Assembly (NCBI GenBank): GCA_022605955.1
Contig: JAKCOZ010000003.1
Span: forward strand, 13,463,331-13,527,330
Direction: 5' to 3'
Source: Rallus limicola
Taxonomy: Eukaryota; Chordata; Aves; Gruiformes; Rallidae
Length of the DNA stretch: 64,000 bases
Shown here: one piece after another, positions 35,816 to 48,345 of the stretch
Layout: every line of letters begins with the position of its first letter
How positions within the stretch are numbered: the first letter of the stretch is position 1
The notes under the pieces: generated by a model
What the model was told of the DNA's origin: nothing
The model's database searches: none
What the model saw: the letters and a program-made list of their open reading frames with translations, nothing else
Translations under genes and position numbers: made by a program

Positions 35816-38703
35816 GTCATAACTTGAGTACCTTTTAGGCATGGAGTGGTATTAGGACAGTCAGTGTATTTCTTCTTAGAGCTGGATACTCATAATAATT
35901 ACTAAGCTTTGAGGAATCAGAATTGTTCTTTCACTTTTACCTGCCTCTTGGATGTTGCACATGCACAGTACTGTTGAACATGATAATTCTGATGGGTAGT
36001 TTAATGTTATGAGTGTGGTTACTTTGGTACCTCACAGTAGTGCAATCTGGAATACTCATATCTTAGCAACCATATCAATTAGCAAATCTCTGAGTTCAGA
36101 TTTTATAAACATGAATGTAGTAGCTTCTGCTAGCAGCCAGAAAAGGAGCTCAGTAGAGAAAGAATTAATTTTCTTTTATTGCTTCATATTAATGAGTGAT
36201 TTTTGTTTAGATTATCCATAGCTGCTTTAAAATTTGACCAGTGTTACTGTCAGTTAGGCTTTCAACTAACATGATTTTACTTTTGCTTTGGCTCAAATGT
36301 TAAACACTTTGTACTAGACTCATGACTGCAGGAAAGTTGTTTGGCAGAAGGTAATGAAAGACCTGGAGAGCAAGTAGGTATGTGAAAAGTCATATAGTCA
36401 GACCATTTAAAGCTGTGTTTTAATTTTGTTCATGTATTTAATCAAAACAAGGTGGGTGATTTAAAATAGTATGACAGAAGTGGGTAGTGTAATGGATAGT
36501 TGCAATATCACCAAAAATAGATTTCAAAACATTTGAAAAGGCAATGTGGGTCAAGCGAAAATAAAATTTAATTTGATTTTTTGAATTGAATTTTGTTTCA
36601 TTAATTGAAATATTTCATATGTCATAGATTGAAGACAACTATGTCTCCATTTTTCATATTGAAATTAAATTTTTTCTCCCATCTTCTGAGATCATAAGAA
36701 TTAATTTTCACCTCCTTCTAGTAAAATGCATAGTGTCTGGTTTTAGAAAGAGAAAATCTCCTTCTGTTCATTCTTTTGCTGAGTTTTCATTGGATAGAAG
36801 GAAGTAGAGCTATAAAGTGGTTGAACTTGGCAGAAGACTGGAAAGAAATAAAATCTAACACGCACACACCCTTTTTTTTTTTTTTTTTTTAAACACTTAG
36901 TAACTATCCTGTGTGTTTTAAAGCCAGAGTGCTTTGTACCAGCTGTCAGCTGGTCTTAGAAAGATATTACTGTTTGCTTCTTTTTCTAAGGAAATACATT
37001 AATCTGAGAGTGTGATGCACTTGGGTGTACATATAAGATGAGGTTTGTTGTTTTTATTTTTAATTAAAGTCTAAAGTATAATTTTCAGTAAACTGCCTGC
37101 CTGCCTTAAATTTTTTTTCAGAATTTTAATTTTCATGGCCTGGATTTATTTATTTATGTGTTCATGAATTCTCTTATCTAAACTCTGCCCTTAGAGAGAA
37201 GAATGAATGGTAATTCTACTTCTTTTAGTAGTAATGAAAAGATCTGTTACCTTTTTTTTTTCCTCCCAATTAGAATTCACCCTTTACCAGAGCCCAGTGA
37301 GAAAAAAAAATAGACTCCTATGCTCTGTAGTTCTGTCTTCCACTCCATCAGTAAAAACTGTCAGCATGGATGAACATGTGTATCTCCGCAACATCTTGGC
37401 TCATAGATTCCCCTTGTTATTGCCTCCTTTGTATCATCATGATGTTTTCTTTATTATCTTTCTCACTTTTTAGATAAAAGTGCTACGATTTCACATTATA
37501 CTTACTGGTTTAATATATAATTTTATCTGTGGAATCAGAATGTGATGGCATTGAATAGAAATACATTGATTTAATTAAGAAGGGAACTAAGTCCTTATTT
37601 CATTATGTGTAATATGGGTGTACTATTTTACAGAAATAATACTGCAGTTGTGGGGCTTAAAAGATTCAGTCTTTTAGCTGTCAGGACTCTATTCCGCCTA
37701 TTAACTCCATTTATACTATTAATTCTAGGAAGCCTCTACACTGAAACTAGGTAGTCTGAACTTAACTGTGCTTTGTCCTTGCTAAGCTTCTGAAAGTCTT
37801 GAATACTGGCTGCCTCACTAGAGAAGGAACATCCTTACTGACTACGTCCATCCCCTTTATTATTAAAAAAAAAGAAAAAAAAAGGACTAAACCCCATAAA
37901 AATCTATCTTATGATCATTGCTTATTTGATGCTACCGTGCCTATCTAGATCTGCAGGCTGTACTATTTAACCTCAGACTTGTGCATGCATTAGTGTCATG
38001 TTATTAGATATCCCTGAAGTAGTAAGTCTCTGACTCTCCAGACCTTCTTTTAAATCACTTCCATTTCAAAAATGTAAAGGTTTTTTTTTTCCTGTTTTCA
38101 TAGTGAAACTGGTCTACTTAGATGTCTAAGTGAAAAATTACACAAATAATTCTTCTTGGCACTCAGTTTTCTAATTGCTTTTTTACATGTATTTAAAAAA
38201 TATATAATTTTTGTGCTTTGAAAGTAGAAGTCTAGCATGTTTCTTTTATGATACATCATATTTGTTCTGGGTTTTATATTGTATGACAGAGGTTATAGAA
38301 CTTTTGAATTCTTTATATACATATGCAAAAGGCAGCTCACACAATGCAAGCTTTATTCATGAGCTGAGCAATTTTTTATGCTTCATTTGCTTCACTACCT
38401 TTCTGCTGTGACTGCATATCTGGATGCAACGTGTATTTTTTTATAGTACTTGGTGTAATATCCACTTTGAAATGAATGCGTGTTTGTGCAGCATATCACT
38501 GTTTCTTCTAGTTAGTGTGACACCATGCTGGTGTTTATTTTTGTTCATTGGAAAAAATGCTCACTACAAATTCTGATAGTCCTTTCTGGCAAAAAATGGT
38601 ATTTTCTGTAATGGCTTAAAATGAGCTGGTTAATTTAGAACTGCATCAGCTGTGTGCTATGTAACCAATGAGTGCATATGTCACACTGATTTTGGAACTC
38701 AAT
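35816..38703. other. Intronic sequence, no gene seen
   Basis: AT-rich; contains a T19 run at 36872-36890 and other A/T homopolymers. No exon or transposon is supported. Confidence 0.6.
36872..36890. repeat. Poly-T run (19)
   Basis: Uninterrupted T homopolymer followed by AAAC and preceded by CGCACACACCC. Confidence 0.95.
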
Positions 38704-38769
38704 GCCAAAAGCTGGTTGATGTCTGAGAAGAGCTGGGCCAAAAGCTGGTTGATGTCTGAAAAGACTTGG
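38704..38769. repeat. Tandem duplication, 33-bp unit, abutting a CR1 3' end
   Basis: GCCAAAAGCTGGTTGATGTC is shared by 38704-38736 and 38737-38769. The units differ at three positions in the last 11 bases. The second copy ends three bases before the 3' terminus of the CR1 at 38773. Confidence 0.92.
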
Positions 38770-38772
38770 GCG

Positions 38773-41165
38773 TAGAATCATAGAATGGTTTGGGTTGGAA
38801 AGGACTTTAAAGATCATCTAGTTCCAACCCCCTGCCCCCAGGAAGGGGGCATCTTTAGCTCTGGGTAACCTGTATCTCAATAACCTTTTTTCTTACAACT
38901 AACACAAATCTCCTGTCTTTCATCTTAAGATCATTACCTCTTGTCCTAACACTGCAGGCACTTGTAAACAATCCCTCTCCAGCTTTCCTGTATGCCCCCT
39001 TTTTGTGCTGGAAGGCAGCAATAAGGTCTTCTCTGAACCATCTCTTGGCCAGGTTGAACAAGCCTAACTCTCTCAGCCTGTCTTCATAGGAGAGGTGCCC
39101 CACCATCTTTGTGGCCCTCCTCTGGACATGGTCTAACAGGTCCATGTCATTCTTATGTTGGATGCTCCAGAGCTGAATGCAGTACTCCAGATGAGGTCTC
39201 ATGAGAGTGGAGAAGCAGAATCAACTCCCTTAATCTGCTGGTCACAGACTTTTTTTGATGTAGCCCATGATATGGTTGGGTTTCTGGGATGCAAGCACAC
39301 ATAGTCAGCTCACATTGAGCTTCTCTTTCATCAACACACCAAAGTTTTTATCCTCAAGGCTGCTTTCAATCCAATCTCCACCCAGACTGCCGTTGTGCTT
39401 GCTAAAGTCCCAACCCAAAGCAGGACCTTGCACTTGGCATTGCTGAACTTCATGTAGTTCTCATATGCCTCCTGCCCAAGCCTGCCGAGGTTCCTCTGGA
39501 CTGCATACCTTCCCTCTAGCGTGTCAACTGCACTGCACTGCTTGGTATTGTTGGCAAAGTTCCTGAGAGTGCACTCCAACCTGACTGTCCATATCACTGA
39601 CAAAGATGTTAAACAATTCTGGTCCCAATACCACCCCCTGAGGAATACCATTCATCACTGATCTCCAGTTGGGCATTGCGCCACTGACCGCAACTCTTGA
39701 GTGCAACCATCAAACCAATTCCTTATCCGCTGAGCAGACCAATTCTCAAATCCATGCCACTCCAATTTAAAGACAAGGATGTTCTGCAGGACACTGTCAA
39801 ATGCATTGTATAAGTCCATGTAGATAATATCAATTATTCTTCCCTTATCCACCATTGTAGAAGGCTACCAAGGTTATCTGGCACAATTAACCCTTAGTGA
39901 AGCCATGTTGGCTGTCATCAGTCACCTCCTATTTTCCATGTGCCTGAACATAGTTTCCAGGAGTATCTTCTCAATGATCTTGCCAGGCGCAGACTGACCA
40001 ACCTGTAGTTCCCCAGTTTTCCTTTTTTTCTTTTTTAAAAATAGGGATTACATGTCCCCTTCTCCAGTCAGTAGGAACTTCACCAGACTGCCATGACTTC
40101 TCAAATATGATGGATAGTGGCTTAGCAACTTCATCCACAACTTCCTTCAGGACCTGCAGATGCATCTCATCTGGTCTCATGAACTTGTGTGCATTCAGGT
40201 TCCTTCGATGGTCTTGAACCTGGCATTTTCTTGCAGTGGGTATTTTCTTTTTTTCTCCAGTCCCTGCCTTTGCCTTCTGCAGCTTGGGCGGTGTGGATAG
40301 AGCAAGTGCTGGTGAAGATTGAGCCATTGAGTACCTCATTCTTCTTCATATCCTGGGTGACTTGGTTTTGTGTTTCCTTCTGGGGAGGAACCAAATCTTC
40401 CCTTGTCTTCCTTTTATCACTGACATACCTACAGAAGCTTTTCTTGTTGCCCTTGATGTCCCTGGCTGCATTTAATACTACCAGGGCTTTAACTCTCCTA
40501 ACCTGATGCCTGGCTGCTCAATTTCTCTGTATTCCTTCCAGGATACCTGCCTTTGTTTCTAACCTTTATAGGCTTCCGTTTTGTGTTTGGGTTTGTCCAG
40601 AAGTTTGTTGTTCATCCATGCAGGCCTTTGGGCATTTTTGCCTGACTTCCAGGTCCCTGGAGAGGCCAAAATCCACTCTCCTGAACTCCCCGGTATTGAG
40701 TTTGCTGTGAACCATCCCAGCTGCCCTGAGGATCTTGCACTCCACAGTTTCACAGTCACTGCAGCCAAAGCTGCCCTTGAGCTTCACATCCCCCACCAAC
40801 CACTTCTTGTTGGTAAGAACAAGGTCCAACATCACAGTTCTCCTCAGTGGCTTACCTGTCACTCAGAGAAGGAAGTTATCATCCATGTATTCCAGGAACC
40901 TCCTGGATTGCTTATGCCCTGCTGTCAGGTGACACAATCAGGGTGACTGAAGTACTCCATGAGATCCAGGGCTTGTGAATATGAGGCTGCTTCTACCTGT
41001 CTACAGAGGACCTTATCTTTTCAGTTGTCTTGGTCAGGTATTAGACCCCCACTATAATTAGACCCCCTGTATCCTGATTCATAAGTTTTTGGGTGGCTCT
41101 CTGCAGAGCTCTACGCATTCCAGCTGGTCATTGTCACATAGGATGACATGCTTGTCTGCTTGGAG
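38773..41165 (-). mobile_element. CR1 LINE, about 2.4 kb, longest in the window, inactive
   Basis: This minus-strand CR1 has most of ORF2 in degraded form. Reading on the minus strand from about 41165, first comes endonuclease sequence (frame 40566-40862: MLDLVLTNKKWLVGDVKLKG, then GSFGCSDCETVEC). Next is the reverse-transcriptase entry (40339-39971: RPDEMHLQVLKEVVDEVAKP, then WQSGEVPTDWRRGHVIPIFK). The finger/palm follows (39855-39655: IIYMDLYNAFDSVLQNIL), then NGIPQGVVLGPELFNIFVSD (about 39640). The post-polymerase end is at 39202-38855 (RPHLEYCIQLW). The 3' tail is at 38773-38830. The usual catalytic FADD is read as FANN, and stops and frameshifts separate the pieces. It is 5'-truncated, since the amino-terminal endonuclease and ORF1 are absent. 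Confidence 0.93.
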
Positions 41166-42396
41166 CACCAAGCTAGCTAGTAGTAAAGCGGTAGTAGCAG
41201 GAGTTTTTAAATCACTACTTCAGAAATCAGGCAGACATGAGTAGTATTTAAATTGTAGCAAGATCTAAGGGTAGTGCTATCTAAGGGTCAGTTTTCAGGG
41301 GTGGTTTGATCTTTTCAGAGCTCCCATGGGAACATTTAGTGTTATGTAGCCTAATATGTAATAATGCAATATGTTTGCACATTGCTGTTGAAAATAGATA
41401 ATTTCCCAACTACTTAACAATAGCTTACTTAACAACTACTTAACAACACCATTTCCTCGATAAACAGATTAAGTGAATTTTGAATGGGATTTTTTTCAAT
41501 AAAATAGTCTAGGGCATACATTGAAAGGAAATGTTATTAAAAGGCATATTTGAATTTTGAAACATCTAAAAACTCAAAACCTGACTATAACTGCTTTATT
41601 TATCTTGCTGTAGAGAGAAGTCATTAGTCAAAAAATCGGCCAACCAGATTAGCTAACAATGTTCTGCTCTGAAATAGCATTGAAGGATCATAGTAACAAG
41701 TAGCACATACGTTGCAGCAAGGGTCATGCACAAGAGAAATAAAACTCGGGTTCCAGAGTGTACAGGGGAAATGAGTGAGAGATAAAGAATAAGGAGAAAT
41801 ACAGCATCATGGAAAGATGGAGCTCTATTCTTTAGTTAGAACAACAGTTATGTCAATAGCTGAGTTAGAAATTAGAAAGCACCGTGTGATCTGTTTTAAG
41901 ATAATCAGTAGATTATGTAGCATTTCAATAGGTAGAAACTACATTCAAAACAATTGTGATTTTCTTTTTTTACACTTCTTGATCTGGAGGGGCAGGATTT
42001 TTTTTACATTAAAAATACTTATGGAGGTATAATCGCAACAAAACTGCCTACTGTAATTATGGGGAGAGGAATTGTCAGTGCCCACCTTTTTTTATAATGT
42101 TTTACCAATGCAAATAGGCTGCTATCGTAACTGTTAGGCTAAATATGTAATTCAGACCTTGTCTGTTACTAAGTGAAAAGAAGAAACAAAATACAGTGAT
42201 CGCCAGGTTAACCAGATATATTATAAATTTGATAGCAAGTGTAAAGTATGCATTTAATATTGCATATAATATCTGTAGTTAACTATACTTGAATAATGAT
42301 GGATATGAAAGAAGAGAGGATTGTGGAAAACTTAAAACAGCTCTGTTTTGCAGACTTACTTTTATATTAACTGTTCTGTCATTAAAAATAGTAGAA
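41166..42396. other. Intronic sequence, no gene seen
   Basis: Spacer between two CR1 copies of opposite orientation; no exon is supported. Confidence 0.6.
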
Positions 42397-42862
42397 TACT
42401 GGGGTCCCTGGTACAAGAAAGACGTGGACTTTTTGGACCAAGTCCAGAGGAGGACCATGAAGATGATCAGAGATTTGGGGCACATCTCCTGTGAAGACAG
42501 ACTGAGAGGGTTGGGCTTGTTCAGCCTAGAGGCTGAACAGTACCTGAAAGTGCCTACAGGAAAGCTGTGGAGGGACTGTTTACAAGGGCGTGTAGTGATA
42601 GGATGAAGGGTAATGAGAGAGGGTAGATTTAGATTAGAAATTAGGAAAAAAATTCTCCACTATGGGAGTGGTGAGGCAGTGGAACAGGCTGACAAGAAAC
42701 ATTGTGAATGCCCCCTCCCTGGCAGTGTTCAAGGCCTGGCTGGATAAGGCTTTGGGCAACCTGGGCTAGTGGAGGGCACCCCTGCCTATGTGAGGAGGGT
42801 TAAGACTAGGTGGTCATTTTGAGATCTCTTCCAACTCAGACCTTTCTATTTTATTCTATGAA
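42397..42862 (+). mobile_element. CR1 LINE, 5'-truncated
   Basis: Starts inside the end of ORF2 (TACTGGGGTCCCTGGTACAA, translated as WGPWYKKDVDFLDQVQRRTM). It continues through CGGCTGAGRGAG-like text and then the 3' UTR (AGTGGTGAGGCAGTGGAACA, GTTCAAGGCCTGGCTGGATA, GGCTTTGGGCAACCTGGGC), ending TTTTATTCTATGA. A small deletion joins GLFSLEAE to QYLKVPTGKLW. Not functional. Confidence 0.92.
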
Positions 42863-44191
42863 ATAGCTATGATCCTTGTTTCTGTGTTCAAGTTGTGGTT
42901 TTTATATCTCCTGACATTTTTTCTATTACTTCCTGTCAAGAAGGTTGTTGGTGTGTGTCACAATCAGGGCGCACACAACTAAATCATGAAATCAGACGCA
43001 GATGTTACCTAATCATATTTGGTACCTGTTACTAATGACATACCAATACAATATTAACTAGTAGTAATGTAAATGTAAAAAATTATAGTCCATAATTAAA
43101 ATGAAATTTAAATGTTATATAATTTTAACTTTTCCTGATTCCTGAATTCTACTATTTAATGTTATATATAGGCTAAAAGAAACATCTTAACTCCTACCAG
43201 GAATATACAACTTACTTTGCTGTGAATAGAGAGTGCTTTCGTTTTAAGGAGCCCAATGTGTCAGAACTTACACTTCTAACTGAAATAAATATAAGTGCCT
43301 TGACTAAAAACAATACCCTCTCATGCCTGCTAAAAACCTGAATGTGATTTTCACTTAAAACTTTAAAACAATTTGTAATTCTTTTTTTCTTTAAGTATTT
43401 CAGGATTGCTTTATTTTTCAAGTATAGATATTATTTTTCACAGTTTGTGGCACATTATTATATAAGTTACATATATGCTTTGCCTTACTATACAATCCTG
43501 TTTTATGGGTCTGAACCCAAAGTACCTACATTTGCAGCTTATATTTACTTTTCTAAGAGGGTAAATCTTGACTTCAAAATTCTAGGCCTCAGTATTAAAA
43601 TATGAATTATAGCTGTAAAGCTTACCTATAGAATTTTGTCTGCCCAGGAATTCAAAGATTTTTCTAATAGCCCAGAAAACAAAATGATTATTTGTTCAGT
43701 GCTGTCAGATTCTGTTGTCTACAGCAATAGCAGGTGGGATATCTGGTAAAAAAGTCAATGCACAAACCAAAGATCTATTGTAGTTAACGTCTTTTCTTTT
43801 CACCAGCTGTGTTCTGTTGACTAGTAGAACTGCATTTTTATTTGAAATAGAGCAAACCAGGATGACCTCCACAGGACAGCAGCAGAAGCAGGCACTTGAT
43901 CTGTCTTCCTAGTGGTTCTCTGTGCATCCTGCTAGCAGCACTGGAAAAATTCCACTCTGTACATCTAAGGACCACTTCAACATAATAGGTACAAAACATT
44001 TCATTCCTGCTGCCACAAGTACTGCAATTATCAGAAAGGGATTGGGAACTTTAAGGACTGGATGTGAGGACTCTTCAAAGTAGATTGGTAACGTGGGTGG
44101 CAATCAAAGAAATGATTTAGTACTTGAGGGATTGTGTAATTAACCTAAGCTGAAATTTTGCTGCTTAAATATATATCTATAGAGAGATAAA

Positions 44192-44208
44192 AGAGAGAGA
44201 GAGAGAGA
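44192..44208. repeat. (GA)n microsatellite
   Basis: Uninterrupted AG/GA dinucleotides, preceded by TATATCTATAGAGAGATAAA. Confidence 0.9.
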
Positions 44209-45213
44209 AAGAAGTATCAATGTCCTGTAAATTCCAAAAGACAATGTGGAAGGAAGAACTAGCAAACACAATTGCTTTTTTTTCCTCTTCTCTCCATGAG
44301 GTTTGGATCGGTTTTTTTCTCATATTGTTATAACACTATAGAAATAATTATTAATATACATAACTGCAAAATAAATAATCCATAACTTTTTATTAACACG
44401 CTAACTCAAAATGCTTTATAGGGAAGCCAGAAACCAGAATAAAACTTCAAAGGCTAAGTATCAACAATGTGTTTCAAGGAGTGAATCATTTTGACTTTAT
44501 CTTTGGTTGGAAATTAGGAGTAGCTGTGCTGAACCTTGACTGCAGTTCACTACCCTGCATGACTGAGGCAGGGGGTTGCTCCCCCACCTTGCAAACCACT
44601 GAGTTTTACAAATCTTTTTGTAAACAGCTTTATACTCTTTGCATCAAGGTAGTCTCCTACTGCACTTTCCTGCTGGAATGCAACTACTCATTTACTGAAG
44701 GAAATGGACCTCTTGAATTGCACCTTCAAACATTAACTAATACTTCTGGTAAGTCATGAATCTCTCTTGCATTAAAAATAGCAGAATCAATTAGACACAA
44801 TGAAACCTATGCCACAGATGCTGAGGCATCTGATCTGGATACGCAGGAGAGGCTCTTGACTACGAGCAGTAAAAATACGGTGTCATAGTATGGAGCACAG
44901 CACCATGTACCGTGTGAGGTGGTTAGATTCTCTCTTAATAGTTCAGTAGTGCTGGGAGTGTAGGTGCATTACAGCTTCTTTGCAGACTCATTGAAAGCAC
45001 AGAAAAGCTGTTTTCTCAGGTTGCAAGCTACCTGTAACCAGAAACAGAAACAAAAAAGTAGGCAATAGTCCCAAAACCATCAGCTAATGGTCTTATAAGA
45101 GCAACATTTGTTAGTCATTGCTTGGAAGAACATCCACACTATTGTATATTTTGGCATATACAATTACCTGCTTCAAAAGGACAGAAATACCTAAAAAGGT
45201 ACAGATTTCCTGA

Positions 45214-45262
45214 TTTTTTTTTTTTTTTTTTGCTGTTGGTTTTTGGTTTGGTTTGGTTTGGT
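45214..45262. repeat. Poly-T run followed by a (GGTTT)n tract
   Basis: T18 at about 45214-45231, then GCTGTTGG and about four TTTGG units. Low complexity. Confidence 0.85.
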
Positions 45263-46264
45263 TCTTTTTAATGTTGGAGCAATTAGTAGTAAAAATACCA
45301 GGTCTGAAACCAAAAGACTTTCTAAATTTTAAATATATCTTAAAGATATTAGATAAGCATTTTTAAGGTTCAAGAAATAGAATGCATATCTCATTGCAAA
45401 TATTAGCTGTAAACTTTGGTCCTTCACCTTTGCTCCCCATGCATCCTTCATTTCTGGTATTTGGGTTTTTGATTAAAATCACATTTAACTATAATGTAAG
45501 CAGTCATCTATGTAAATGTGTATCATTAGATTGTGTTATTTACTTTTCTTTTCATAAAAATCTGTCCTGGCCATGTTCATATTATGGTAATGTGAATTCT
45601 GTAATTATTATTAAATAATCTAATTATATTATTTATTTTAAAATATCTTTACCTATAGTTTGCTCTCATTATCTGATTGAAATACATATAAACTTACTAC
45701 TGACTTCAAAGCATCAGACTTAGGATCTTCATAAGCTAATAAAAGTTTTGACTGGGTTATATTGTTATTAGCTTTCTTCAGATAATTAGGTTATTGAGAC
45801 AAAAATGTCATCCAGGCCAAAGCTATGGGGAGCTAAGACTCAATAAATTTTTATAGCACTGATATGTATAATGTATGTAGAAGTAATAATGAGTTAAACC
45901 TCTTTATTTTTAATGTTTCCCTTATGCACACATAGCATTTTATTTAAAAGCATCTGAAAAAAATGTTATCTATAAACATTAAAATAGTATGTTTTGTGGT
46001 TTTTAATTAAAATCCTTAAATACGTTGTGATGCAGTATGAGCAGAAGTCATTTAAGTTGAAGAAACTAATAATTAAAAGGCAACCAAGTATTCATTTCAA
46101 ACCTAAGTGGTTCATAGCAATTACTTTCTCTAGTAGCAAGCTTGGATCATCCATTACTTATATTTATTATTGGTGTAAACTTACTTTAGGCTATCTCTTA
46201 TTATATATTCTACCCATTACATCCAGATGGAAAAAGTTAAACTGAGTCCTGAGAAGTATTCAAT

Positions 46265-46510
46265 AGGGTCGATATAACAACTTATTTTTCCCCTCTCGTT
46301 CTTGGAACAATGTCTGCAGCGCACTTGTTTCCAGATGTTGCCAGCAGCTCACCGGGAGAGCAAAGGGGCGGAGGCAGCTTACCCATTTTAAGGACTCTCA
46401 GCAGGAGTTACACAACTTTTTAATGATAATCATTATTGTCGATGACGTTTTTTTGTCCAGGTGGATAGTTCAATGTATTGCGTAAGAATAAGCTCGCTCT
46501 TCCAACAAAA
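46265..46510 (+). other. CpG-retaining unique patch, candidate conserved element or alternative exon
   Basis: About nine CpGs in 245 bp, with local GC enrichment (CTCACCGGGAGAGCAAAGGG, then GCGGAGG), surrounded by CpG-poor AT-rich DNA and unlike any repeat I recognise. It contains an ATG at 46310-46312 opening a 37-codon frame to TAA at 46421-46423 (starts MSAAHLFPDVASSSPGEQRG). A possible splice donor, CAG|GTGGAT, is near 46459, but the frame closes before it. It may be an enhancer, an alternative 5' exon, or a lncRNA exon. The PRR16 first coding exon is not recognisable here. Confidence 0.3.
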
Positions 46511-47256
46511 CTTTATCAACAGATGTGAAAGAGTACATCTGGGGGGAAAAAAAAAGAAAAAAGCTGCCACACTACCACTTAGGGTTTCTTTAGTGTAAAA
46601 AGGTTTCACTTCATCTGAAACTTGCTTTGAACTTTGGATTTGTTCAAACTTTTTATTAGAATGAAACTTAATGGATTGTGCAATTTTGGGTCATGTTTTG
46701 AATCTGAAATGATGGGTTAGAAATGTGTCCACTAAGCTAAATCCTCCAGTTCTGTTCAGCTCTGTTGAAACTGTATTTTAATAAGTGTCCAACAGGCTTA
46801 GAATTAGTGATTCCAGATTAATGTAAATTCGTTGCATATTTCATTTAGGCTTAAATGTGGCTTTGGCGCTGTAACAGAAATGGTGCTGAAATATTAAAGT
46901 ATGGAGGATATATAGACTCAGAGGAGTATTTCACTAATTAAGCCCTTTCAGTCAAGAAGTCCACCAGCCAAACATGTGATCTCCAAAAAGATACAATGGC
47001 TGTTGTTTTGGAGTGTCTTTTTGATTTTAGAACAAAAGGGTGTTAAGTGTTTCTTTCTGGAGTGTATTTTAGACTGTCAGAGGAAAAGGGAAGGATGCTC
47101 TTTAATACTTCTCCTAGTGAGGTGGTTTATGTAAAACTGGAGAAGTGTACCTAGTGTTTAAGACTGGTGCAGTCACGAAAGAATTGCTGTAGAGTTTAAT
47201 ACCATCTTTTCAGAAAATTCTTTTGGGTATGTTAAATATCTGAAATGATTTTTCAT

Positions 47257-47308
47257 AACTATAATGTTATCAGAACTATAATGTTATCAGAACTGTAATG
47301 TATATCAG
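47257..47308. repeat. Three tandem copies of a 17-18-bp unit
   Basis: AACTATAATGTTATCAG at 47257-47273 and again at 47274-47290 (identical), then AACTGTAATGTATATCAG at 47291-47308. Confidence 0.92.
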
Positions 47309-48229
47309 GTATAATAGCTGTCATTAATTTATTTGAAAAGTGTACCTAAACAACTACTTATTTGCTTAGTAGGACATTTTTTCCTAATCCTACAGAAGGA
47401 CTTTCAGTCTCTGTGGTGACCACGAATAGTTTAGGGATGCACATACTTTAAGGAACTTCAACACAATGTTCACATTAATACTTAAGAGCTTAGACAAATA
47501 GTTAGCATTCATATAAATTATGATTTATGATTGGGCAAATCACTATATTTTTTGTCATTATGAACTCAAGTTCATGGCGAAGGGTGTTACATAGAGACTA
47601 AAATCTCTTAACATTTTATAGTACTGCATTCTCAGCTTTTTTTACAACGCTTTTATTCAGAAAACACTAGAACTAATGAGAAAACCAACAATTCCCTAGT
47701 TTTCATCAACGTGCAGCCATTTTAAGTTTTGTTACCTGTTTTGAGAGAGAAAAGAGGTAGTAGGCCACAGATTCTAAAATGTTCATCTAGGAAGAGATAC
47801 TAAATTCAGAAGAGACACCAATGTTCCACAGGTTTGTTATTCTCTGGCCTCTTTATATTAAGCAAAAGAGGTTTCCTGTCAGGGAGTATTACTGAAATGT
47901 GAACACAAGGGTTCCACATCAAGTCTCCAGAGTTTTTTTACAGGAAAGACTTTTACTTGTATTTACATGTGCTTTTAGACACTGAACACCAATAACAAAT
48001 TTATCTTTGAAATTTCATGATTTGTACCAATGAATTAAAAAGATGTTCATGCAGAAATAGTTGATGCAGTGCATATTTACCATGTCCAGCTTATCAGTTC
48101 CCTTGACGACTCCATGTCTTCATGTCTTGTCATGTCCCCTGATGTCTTCCTCATTTATTCGAGGGCAGAATGTTCTCTTTTTGTAGTCATCCTTGGCATA
48201 GTTACACCTTCCACCTGGCTGTTGGAATG

Positions 48230-48345
48230 CTTCAGGGTGGATGGTGGAAGGAATGCTCTATTTTGTCTTTAGGGTGGATGGTGGAATAGTCTCCTGATGT
48301 CTTCAGGGAGGATGGCAGAACACTCCCTTTTTGTCTTTGTGGATG
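48230..48345. repeat. Minisatellite, 34-37-bp unit, about 3.3 copies
   Basis: Units start at 48230, 48267 and 48301. Each starts CTTYAGGGWGGATGG and ends with a T-rich TTTTGT or GATGT; a partial fourth unit starts at 48335 (CTTTGTGGATG). A looser, older relative may lie at 48140-48185 (GATGTCTTCCTC through CTCTTTTTGT). Confidence 0.85.

Noticed and set aside
38855..40862. CR1-encoded frames as host genes
   Set aside because: Their translations are reverse transcriptase and endonuclease of a decayed CR1, broken by stops.
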